A DNA stretch of 12,588 bases from Methanosarcinales archaeon. Its GTDB lineage: Archaea > Halobacteriota > Methanosarcinia > Methanosarcinales > Methanocomedenaceae. A program made the position numbers and the translations under genes. The notes below the pieces were generated by a model. It was not told the DNA's origin. It saw only the letters and a list, made by a program, of their open reading frames with translations, and ran no database searches. The stretch is from positions 1-12,588 of the forward strand of contig JAUWTY010000015.1 in assembly GCA_030614485.1 (NCBI GenBank), read 5' to 3'. This document shows positions 7,399 to 12,588 of this stretch, piece after piece; position 1 is the first letter of the stretch, and the number at the start of each line of letters is the position of its first letter.

Positions 7399-7463
7399 AG
7401 TATATTCGCATTGTATATTCGTATTGTATATGCTTATGGTGTATGCATAAAGTTATATTCGGA
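7399..7463. repeat. Degenerate 13-bp tandem repeat, about five units
   Basis: Consecutive 13-base units on the plus strand read agtatattcgcat, tgtatattcgtat, tgtatatgcttat, ggtgtatgcataa and agttatattcgga. Units 2 and 3 are the closest to the consensus tgtatattcgtat; units 4 and 5 are diverged. The tract fills the spacer between the glmM stop (7504) and the 55-aa gene and may act as its upstream control region or as a repeated TATA-like array. Its role is unknown. Confidence 0.6.
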
Positions 7464-7503
7464 TAAAATATGCATATTATGTCTCTCTCAACCAAATTAA
7501 TCT

Positions 7504-8859
7504 CTAATCAACATTGCATTTTTCAACCAACCCGGACCCGTATTCCATTAATTCCCTGACACGGTCCAGAGATTTCGATTCTGCATATATCCTTATAATC
7601 GGTTCTGTACCGCTGGGCCTGATAAGTATCCATCCGTCAGGATACCAGACCTTGAGCCCATCAGTATTATCCACGTCCTGGTCCTGTTCCTTCAGAGCAC
7701 TTGCCACCTTTTTGACCACATCGTCCAGGTTGCTGCACCGTATCTTGGTCTTGATGTTATGATATTCAGGCAATCCATTCTTCAGTTCAGAAAGTTTCCT
7801 GCCGCTGGCAAGTATTTCCAGCATCCTGGCAGCGGTCATTGCACCATCACGGCAATACTGGAATTCAGGAAATATCAGGCCGCCATTACCCTCGCCGCCG
7901 AACACAGCCCCGGTATCTATCATCTTACGTGCCACATCAATACTGCCCACAGCAGTCCAGATAAGTTCGCTGCCCTTGGATTCAGTCACGTCCCTTATTC
8001 GCAGGGAAGAACTGACCGGGGTGACCACTTTGCCTTTTTTGTGGCTTAGCACATGCCCTGCCATAATAGCAAGCAGGTCTTCTTCGTCAAGGAACTCTCC
8101 CATTTCATCTACAAAAGCCACCCTGTCGGCATCCCCGTCATGGGCCACACCCAGATCTGCGCCCGAGGCTTTGACCATGTTCATAAGGTCAGTCAACGCT
8201 TCCTTTGTGGGTTCAGGTGCCCTGCCCGGAAATGTGCCATCGGGTTGGGCATTGAGCGTAATGACTTTGCACCCCAGCTGCCGCAGTAACAGGGGGCTCA
8301 CTTCACAACTGGCACCGCAGCCCGGGTCAACCACAACTGTAAGTCCTGCGTTGCGGATTAAATCCACATCCACCAGTGATGTGATGCCGTCCATATATGT
8401 CTTGGGAGCAGTGGAATCCCTGGAAAAACTACCAGTCTGGTCCCATTCTGCTGCATGGAATTGTTGTGAAAAATATATGTCTTCCACTTCTGCCTCGCCG
8501 CTGCGGGAGAACTCTGTACCATCTCCTGCGACAATCTTTAACCCGTTATATTCCCTGGGATTGTGGGAAGCGGTTATCATCACGCCGGCATCCGCATGGC
8601 TGCGCACATAATACTGTAGTGCAGGAACGGGTAGCACTCCAACCTCCGTAACTTCCAGTCCGGTGGATAACAGCCCTGCTATTGCTGCGCTCTTTAGCAT
8701 ATCACCCGAGATCCGGGTATCCCTGCCTACTGCTACCCGTAGTCCCGAATTGTGCCGTTGCATGTAGGTGCCAAGGCTCTTCCCCAACGTCAAGGCCATA
8801 TCAGTGGTCAATTCCTTGTTAGCGATTCCTCTAACACCATTAGTACCGAATAATTTCAT
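7504..8859 (-). CDS. glmM: Phosphoglucosamine mutase (archaeal GlmM; alpha-D-phosphohexomutase family)
   Basis: The 451-residue enzyme has all family landmarks: N-terminal KLFGTNGVRGIANKELT; the active serine loop MITASHNPREYNG (Ser98); the metal loop AHDGDADRVAF (about 239-249); the sugar-binding GEGNGG (about 322-327); and the C-terminal phosphate-binding RPSGTEPIIRIY (about 414-425). It would convert glucosamine 6-phosphate to glucosamine 1-phosphate for UDP-GlcNAc synthesis. The N-terminus fits archaeal GlmM best, but related archaeal mutases also act on mannose or pentose phosphates, so substrate assignment is by similarity. Length is standard. The start is supported by GGAGATGTGAT just upstream. 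It is divergent from the nucleotidyltransferase gene; downstream lies the repeat tract. Confidence 0.9.
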   Translation of the reverse strand: MKLFGTNGVRGIANKELTTDMALTLGKSLGTYMQRHNSGLRVAVGRDTRISGDMLKSAAIAGLLSTGLEVTEVGVLPVPALQYYVRSHADAGVMITASHNPREYNGLKIVAGDGTEFSRSGEAEVEDIYFSQQFHAAEWDQTGSFSRDSTAPKTYMDGITSLVDVDLIRNAGLTVVVDPGCGASCEVSPLLLRQLGCKVITLNAQPDGTFPGRAPEPTKEALTDLMNMVKASGADLGVAHDGDADRVAFVDEMGEFLDEEDLLAIMAGHVLSHKKGKVVTPVSSSLRIRDVTESKGSELIWTAVGSIDVARKMIDTGAVFGGEGNGGLIFPEFQYCRDGAMTAARMLEILASGRKLSELKNGLPEYHNIKTKIRCSNLDDVVKKVASALKEQDQDVDNTDGLKVWYPDGWILIRPSGTEPIIRIYAESKSLDRVRELMEYGSGLVEKCNVD

Positions 8860-9013
8860 GTATCTATCACATCTCCAAAAAGAGGTTTCAGACTGAATAA
8901 ATGTTTTTGCCTGTGCAAAATCGTCTTTGCAATGGTTTTCATGTATGTTCCTATGGAAGTTTGATTTATTAGACTTTGTGTTTTATTAAGGTGGAATGAC
9001 ATCTCTTAAATGA
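8860..9013. promoter_or_regulatory. Divergent promoter region of glmM and the nucleotidyltransferase, with alternating TTTGC/GCAAA half-sites
   Basis: On the minus strand TTTATTCAG (8893-8901) is about 40 nt upstream of the glmM ATG and is a plausible TATA box. Next to it lies ttttgc-ctgt-gcaaaa (8905-8920), a perfect 6-bp inverted repeat, and the right half pairs again with tttgc at 8926-8930, giving three alternating half-sites. This could be an operator or an RNA hairpin. On the plus strand TTTATTAG (about 8965-8972) and TTTTATTAAGG (about 8982-8992) are TATA candidates for the nucleotidyltransferase gene. No coding region is seen. Confidence 0.4.
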
Positions 9014-9733
9014 ATGAGGCACAAGACGGCTACCATGGAGCAACCCAGCAAAATCATTTACGATAACTCACACTGGGAACTGCTAAAGACATTCAGGGGA
9101 CGGGCAGCCGGTGTACTATATGCATTGGAACGTGCCGGGTTTGAGTGTTTTGTATACGGCAGCCTTGCCAGGGGTGACGTGTCATCCGGCAGTGACATTG
9201 ATATTATTATTCCCAGGGTAGTACAATCCTTCAGAGTAGAACTGGCACTGGATGATGTAGGGATTACGAGTCGTAAACTGGTGCAGGCCACACCTGGCGC
9301 CCTGGTCAAGGCACATGTACACCTTCCCCAAAAGACAATGGTTACATTCCCTTTGATACAGCCTACTGAAAGGGAACTGGATTTTTATGCCTTTGGAGGT
9401 ATGATTGGGGTTGAGGGTTTGGAAGATGTCATCAACAACCGCGTACCAGGCGTGGATAAACGGTTGATGTTGATTGAGCCCACAGCTGAAGGTCATGCAG
9501 AGACACCATTATCAGACCTTTCGCCTGGTTTAGCGGCAAAGATGATTGGAGTAGGACAGGAAATAGTGGATGAGAGGATACGGGTGCTGCAAAGGCGGGC
9601 AAAGGTAGGTACTACAGGTGTGTATCTTGACAGACCACTGGCTCAGGATGAGGGCTTTGAAGCTGTGCTTGAGCAAATCACTGCTTCGGATTCACTGGTG
9701 CGAAGACGTGTGAAAAATAGACGAAGACGTTAA
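9014..9733 (+). CDS. Predicted nucleotidyltransferase (COG2413-like)
   Basis: The product is 239 residues from ATG 9014. A minimal nucleotidyltransferase motif is clear: FVYGSLARGDVSSGSDIDIII at residues 46-66, with GS-x3-GD and the SDID metal-binding acidic pair. After it come a long region with YAFGGMIGVEGLEDVINN and a very basic C-terminus (RRRVKNRRRR), which could contact nucleic acid. I recognise it as a predicted archaeal nucleotidyltransferase; no substrate is known. No adjacent HEPN-type partner is present, so a toxin-antitoxin role is not supported. The start is uncertain: GGTGGAATGA lies about 14-22 nt upstream of 9014, while ATG 9035 (MEQPSKIIYDNSHW) would remove seven residues. 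The gene is divergent from glmM and convergent with the TRAM gene. Confidence 0.8.
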   Translation: MRHKTATMEQPSKIIYDNSHWELLKTFRGRAAGVLYALERAGFECFVYGSLARGDVSSGSDIDIIIPRVVQSFRVELALDDVGITSRKLVQATPGALVKAHVHLPQKTMVTFPLIQPTERELDFYAFGGMIGVEGLEDVINNRVPGVDKRLMLIEPTAEGHAETPLSDLSPGLAAKMIGVGQEIVDERIRVLQRRAKVGTTGVYLDRPLAQDEGFEAVLEQITASDSLVRRRVKNRRRR

Positions 9734-9753
9734 TGTAAGAACTAAAAATTAAT

Positions 9754-9783
9754 ATGTGGTATATTTTTTACCGTAGACCACAT
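9754..9783 (+). terminator. Possible 3' end element of the nucleotidyltransferase gene
   Basis: A 7-bp inverted repeat, atgtggt (9754-9760) and accacat (9777-9783), encloses a run of six T (9764-9769). It starts 20 nt after the TAA stop. T-runs are the usual archaeal termination signal; the inverted repeat may be incidental. Confidence 0.4.
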
Positions 9784-9810
9784 CAAATACATATTTAAAT
9801 CGAATGGCCC

Positions 9811-9830
9811 TGGTCTTATTAATAAGACCA
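9811..9830. repeat. Perfect 20-bp palindrome between convergent genes
   Basis: tggtcttatt (9811-9820) is followed immediately by its exact reverse complement aataagacca (9821-9830). An outer tggc/gcca pair (9805-9808 and 9834-9837) extends the structure across a small internal loop. It lies about 80 nt after the nucleotidyltransferase stop and 37 bp from the TRAM stop. It could be a bidirectional 3' end hairpin or a protein-binding site; there is no adjacent U-run on the plus-strand transcript. Confidence 0.6.
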
Positions 9831-9866
9831 AAAGCCACCAATTAAGAAAGTTGAATTTTTCAGGTT

Positions 9867-10073
9867 TCAGTCTACTACTTCAGCAATAGCGAATTTTCGC
9901 ATTACTTTATTGACTTTAATGGTAACTTCATCTCCGACCTTTGTACCAGGTACGAAGATTATGAAACCTTCAACTTTGGCGACACCGTCGCCTTCTCTTG
10001 CTAAATCTTCAATCGACACATCGTAATTTTCTCCGACTGTTACCGGAGCACTGTATTCTTGATTTCCGAACAT
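9867..10073 (-). CDS. TRAM-domain RNA-binding protein (small stand-alone type)
   Basis: From ATG 10073 the product is 68 residues, beginning MFGNQEYSAPVTVGENYDV. It is almost entirely a TRAM domain: YDVSIEDLAREGDGVAKVEGF, IIFVPGTKVGDEVTIKVNKV, and FAIAEVVD. Stand-alone TRAM proteins of methanogens bind tRNA and other RNA, act as RNA chaperones, and are cold-responsive in psychrophilic species; a role in transcription termination has also been reported. The upstream ATG at 10082 (adding MCS) is rejected because its AAGG touches the ATG, whereas from 10073 the AAGG has a better distance and the MF start matches relatives. The gene is monocistronic by layout, with a 234-bp AT-rich upstream region. 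Confidence 0.88.
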   Translation of the reverse strand: MFGNQEYSAPVTVGENYDVSIEDLAREGDGVAKVEGFIIFVPGTKVGDEVTIKVNKVMRKFAIAEVVD

Positions 10074-10307
10074 ACTACACATCCTTAAATTTGATTATAA
10101 ACTACCCTGGCAAAAACACGGAAAAACGTTATTGACGTAAACTTCCATAAATCCTTTAACCAAAACAGTCCCAAATCTTAAACTCACTTATGCCTTCCGT
10201 GTATTTAAGATTTTGCTAACAAATAGTGATAAAATGCATCACCCTGATAAAAAATTTGGTGGAATCTATTTAACAACCTAACAACCAGAAAAAAATGTTC
10301 GTGTATA
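10074..10307 (-). promoter_or_regulatory. Upstream region of the TRAM gene and 3' end of the aminotransferase
   Basis: No gene is supported here. On the minus strand a T7 run (10289-10295) follows the aminotransferase stop and is a likely terminator; another T6 run lies near 10248-10253. TATA candidates for the TRAM gene are CTTAAATA at about 10202-10209, which would give a leader of about 100 nt with T5 runs, and TTTATAAT at about 10093-10101, which would give an almost leaderless transcript. The inverted pair gtgat/atcac (10226-10230 and 10238-10242) and an 8-bp tandem duplication aacaacct/aacaacca (10272-10287) are also present. Confidence 0.35.
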
Positions 10308-11633
10308 TTATTTTGATTTAATGGATTCGACATAAGCTTTGAGGGCTGCAATTCCCGTAACCATCCGGGGAGCGTTCTGCTTGACAAATTCCACCTCATC
10401 AGCCATTGTCTTTGGGGGATTTGCCCTGAATCTCTCAAACACTTCTTTTCCGTTATAATCCACAAATGCTATACGAGCACCATAATCATCAGGTTCCAGC
10501 AAACATGCATCCCCGGTTACAGTGGCTATGTGGTGCGGGTGTGATATCAATGAATGTCCCAGTTCATTCGAGTTCTTGACACCTTTTCTCATAAGGTCAT
10601 TTTTCAGTTCATTGAAATCTGCAAAAAAGTAGAATCCACCATGAGGTGTTGTGGCATTTACACCATCGACCTCATTAAATCCCTCACTCATGAAGGTCCC
10701 CATGATGCGGTGTATCTCCCTGGTTATCCTGAAATATTCTTCAATCTCCTTATTGGGCGAATAGGCAGTCACTGCTGCATATTGTGTGGGTGTGGAAACA
10801 TTGGTATAAACGGTTGCGGCCACTTTTGTGAATGCTTCAATAAGTTTTTCCGAACACTCATCCGGCAATATGACAGAGCCTAAGCGGTACCCTCCTGCAG
10901 ACCTGTCCTTGGACAGTCCATTGGTGATAAAGGTGCCTTCAGGGTATATGGTACCCATACTGGTAAAGTTCCCAATTTCATAAGTGGTCAGGGCATATAT
11001 CTCGTCTGCTATCACCAGGGTATTATGACGGCGGCAGACCTCGGCGATACTCTCAAGTTCATTCTTAGAATAGACCACCCCGGTGGGATTATGGGGATTG
11101 TTAAGCAACAATGTATGCTGGTCCCCTTCCAGCCCGGATATGAATTCGTCCAGGTCATCCGGCTGGATTCTGTAACCGAATTCCGGTTTCAGGTGAAAGG
11201 TATGGAAGTGCTTATCAAGCAGGGTAATCTGGGGAGAATACCCAATCCATGAAGGAGAAGGTATCACTACACCACCTTGTACAATATCAAATATGATATG
11301 GATAAGGTCCTTGGTTCCGGGACCCACTATTATCCTTGATGGATCCACATCCAGACCGAAGTGCCGATTATTAAAACCTGCAATGGCACTGCGAAGTTCA
11401 AGTATGCCTTCGGCTGCTGAATAATGTCCATTGTCCACATTTTCTGCCAGTGCTTTTTGAAGGGGGGCTGGCACATGGAACGGAGATTGCCCGAAGGCAA
11501 ACCCGTGATAATCAAAACTGCATGAAATATTGGAACATTTTTTTCGATGCTCGGCAATCATTAAACCAATCCTGAGATTTTCAGGCATTGTTATGGCATC
11601 AACATGCGGTTCAACAAGAATTTTATTAGTCAT
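10308..11633 (-). CDS. Pyridoxal phosphate-dependent aminotransferase, class I/II
   Basis: The 441-residue protein has the fold-type I aminotransferase signature: GFAFGQSPFHVP near residue 44, GPGTKDLI (104-111), LNNPHNPTGV (177-186), IADEIYAL (208-215), and the PLP lysine region NGLSKDRSAGGYRLG (238-252) with K242 as the expected Schiff-base lysine. A C-terminal RIAFVDYNG supplies the likely carboxylate-binding arginine. It would transfer amino groups between amino and keto acids in the cytoplasm; the substrate cannot be read from the sequence. The start has CAGGAG five bases upstream. It is about 440 residues, longer than the usual 380-400, with extra N-terminal residues. The DUF1622 gene lies 61 bp upstream on the same strand, so they may be co-transcribed. 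Confidence 0.88.
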   Translation of the reverse strand: MTNKILVEPHVDAITMPENLRIGLMIAEHRKKCSNISCSFDYHGFAFGQSPFHVPAPLQKALAENVDNGHYSAAEGILELRSAIAGFNNRHFGLDVDPSRIIVGPGTKDLIHIIFDIVQGGVVIPSPSWIGYSPQITLLDKHFHTFHLKPEFGYRIQPDDLDEFISGLEGDQHTLLLNNPHNPTGVVYSKNELESIAEVCRRHNTLVIADEIYALTTYEIGNFTSMGTIYPEGTFITNGLSKDRSAGGYRLGSVILPDECSEKLIEAFTKVAATVYTNVSTPTQYAAVTAYSPNKEIEEYFRITREIHRIMGTFMSEGFNEVDGVNATTPHGGFYFFADFNELKNDLMRKGVKNSNELGHSLISHPHHIATVTGDACLLEPDDYGARIAFVDYNGKEVFERFRANPPKTMADEVEFVKQNAPRMVTGIAALKAYVESIKSK

Positions 11634-11694
11634 ATTAACTCCTGATTTATTATCTTATACATGCCCAATCCCGATATGACTTGAGATCCAGACA

Positions 11695-12012
11695 TTAATT
11701 GTCAAATTCGATGGCTTCCTTTCCCAAAAAATATCCCAATATGGTCCTGATGCCAACAATCGCACCAAGCAGGATTATCTCATCCTGGGTGGGAGCTACA
11801 ATAGTCTTAAGAATATCACTTGCAATGAGAAAATCCAGCCCAAAGATAATCTTATGTGTAAAATCCCTGCGGACATCATGATAGTCCAGTGAAGTTCTCC
11901 TTATCTCTAATTTCAAGGTATTTATTGCTGCCAGGGCACCACCGTAAAGTATAATTACAGCACCTATTGACGCAAATACCATGGCAGAAATATCAATGAG
12001 ATATTCTAACAT
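11695..12012 (-). CDS. DUF1622 family membrane protein
   Basis: The 105-residue protein has three predicted membrane helices: residues 5-30 (DISAMVFASIGAVIILYGG), about 55-72 (IIFGLDFLIASDILKTIV) and 79-97 (IILLGAIVGIRTILGYFLG). Between the first two is a basic, likely cytoplasmic loop (LKLEIRRTSLDYHDVRRDFTHK). Size and the GLDFLIASDIL/RTILGYFLGKE pattern match DUF1622 (PF07784), a widespread membrane family without assigned function. A TTTATAAG box at 12033-12040 lies only about 21-28 nt upstream of the ATG and no good ribosome binding site is seen, so transcription is probably leaderless. It sits 38 bp after the DUF362 gene and 61 bp before the aminotransferase. Confidence 0.85.
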   Translation of the reverse strand: MLEYLIDISAMVFASIGAVIILYGGALAAINTLKLEIRRTSLDYHDVRRDFTHKIIFGLDFLIASDILKTIVAPTQDEIILLGAIVGIRTILGYFLGKEAIEFDN

Positions 12013-12032
12013 AAAATTAGATTGTACCTTGA

Positions 12033-12040
12033 CTTATAAA
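12033..12040 (-). promoter_or_regulatory. TATA-like box positioned for leaderless transcription of the DUF1622 gene
   Basis: The minus strand reads TTTTTATAAGTC across 12031-12042. The centre is about 25 nt from the DUF1622 ATG at 12012, the typical archaeal TATA-to-start distance, so the mRNA likely begins at or next to the ATG. The same TTTATAAG core precedes shikimate kinase. Confidence 0.45.
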
Positions 12041-12050
12041 AATAAATGCT

Positions 12051-12588
12051 TTATTTTGACAGTGAATATTCCATTTTACCACAGCCTATCTGCTCGGCAT
12101 ACCTGAGGTGTACAATCGGGTCGATTCCCCACACATCGGTTATACTCCTGCCGTGATGCCCCATCTTTCCATTTATGAGGTCCATGGTTGCCGCATCTAT
12201 TGCCACCGGGTCAGTAGAAGCTGTAATTCCAACATTTTCTGCAAATAGAGGGGCTGAAAAATTGAAACAATCACACCCAGGGGTCAGGTCATATATCCAG
12301 TTGATATAACCGATATTGCCTGACAGGCACTTGATAGGGCCCAGTGCCGCCTCACCCAGCAGTTTTTGCATTTCCACATCTACGTCATCAGGCGCAATGA
12401 TAGCTTCCTGCGGGCAAGAGTCCATACATGCCAGTTCACCCCGGCACAGTTCATGGTCCACCCGGGCCTGAGTATCTCCTAATACCAGGGCGTCCCAGGC
12501 ACATATATCGATACATTCGCCGCAGGCGATGCATTTTTCAGGGTCAATTGTTGGCTTGCCCACCTCATGCACCCTGGTCTTACCTTCT
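12051..12588 (-). CDS. DUF362 protein with ferredoxin-type 4Fe-4S domain (partial, 5' end beyond right edge)
   Basis: The frame is open to the right edge (EGKTR precedes VHEVGKPTID), so the GTG at 12572 is probably internal and the N-terminal DUF362 part lies outside. The visible 178 residues hold a ferredoxin-like region, CIACGECIDIC followed by CRGELACMDSCPQEAI, then the DUF362 C-terminal part with IKCLSGNIGYINWIYDLTPGCDCF and the marker NVGITASTDPVAIDAATMDLI. DUF362 proteins are common in methanogens and anaerobic bacteria; they are presumed iron-sulfur proteins of unsettled function. The second cysteine motif lacks the usual CxxC spacing (C-x5-C-x3-CP), so the second cluster may be altered. 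It is followed by DUF1622 after 38 bp. Confidence 0.88.
   Translation of the reverse strand, partial: EGKTRVHEVGKPTIDPEKCIACGECIDICAWDALVLGDTQARVDHELCRGELACMDSCPQEAIIAPDDVDVEMQKLLGEAALGPIKCLSGNIGYINWIYDLTPGCDCFNFSAPLFAENVGITASTDPVAIDAATMDLINGKMGHHGRSITDVWGIDPIVHLRYAEQIGCGKMEYSLSK

Noticed and set aside
7976..8611. Plus-strand open frame of 211 codons
   Set aside because: It is antisense to glmM, which has every family motif; Ser-rich low-information translation is typical of an antisense shadow.
9014..9733. Nucleotidyltransferase as half of a HEPN/MNT toxin-antitoxin pair
   Set aside because: No HEPN-like partner is adjacent, the protein is longer than MNT antitoxins, and its neighbours are glmM and a TRAM gene.
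10226..10242. gtgat...atcac inverted pair with a short ATG frame as a leader peptide
   Set aside because: The frame is only seven codons long and the GGTGAT could be chance in this spacer; there is not enough to call an attenuator.
10205..10465. Minus-strand frame of 86 codons across the aminotransferase end
   Set aside because: It mostly overlaps the aminotransferase in another frame and has no ribosome binding site or recognisable content.

Overview
The window looks like chromosomal DNA of a methanogen-related archaeon, most likely in or near the Methanosarcinales and possibly an ANME-type relative. The evidence is an archaeal GHMP-type shikimate kinase, an archaeal GlmM, a DUF1699 protein (a family I know from Methanosarcina-like archaea), a stand-alone TRAM protein, and strong GGTGA(T)-type Shine-Dalgarno sites matching the archaeal 16S 3' end. 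AT-rich TATA-like boxes precede several genes. The exact lineage is inference.

Left third (1-3177, minus strand): one very large secreted or membrane protein, cut off by the left edge. The frame is open for all 1059 codons present. It encodes a signal peptide, a first cluster of Asp-rich calcium-binding (thrombospondin type 3-like) repeats, a large ectodomain without recognised homology, about four membrane helices, a second ectodomain, six further calcium-binding repeats, and the start of what looks like an NHL beta-propeller. It starts at TTG.

Middle-left (3178-5966): an AT-rich divergent promoter region, then a COG1709-like HTH regulator (+), a lipoprotein (-) whose stop codon abuts the regulator's, a CxxCxxCC (YkgJ-like) metal-binding protein (+), and a DUF1699 protein (+).

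Middle (5988-8859, minus strand): an aromatic amino acid segment, shikimate kinase followed after 9 nt by an AroQ-class chorismate mutase. Upstream lie a 55-codon cysteine-containing small gene with a strong ribosome binding site, a degenerate 13-bp tandem repeat tract, and glmM (UDP-GlcNAc biosynthesis).

Right third (9014-12588): a predicted nucleotidyltransferase (+) converges on a TRAM-domain RNA-binding protein (-) across a structured intergenic region with a perfect 20-bp palindrome. Further minus-strand genes are a class I/II PLP aminotransferase, a DUF1622 membrane protein with a promoter placed for leaderless transcription, and the C-terminal part of a DUF362/ferredoxin protein cut by the right edge.

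Most of the window is ordinary housekeeping plus conserved archaeal proteins of unknown role. I saw no CRISPR array, rRNA, tRNA, transposase or phage gene. The least ordinary items are the large calcium-repeat/membrane/propeller protein, the small cysteine-containing gene with its repeat tract, and a chorismate mutase with two altered active-site positions.
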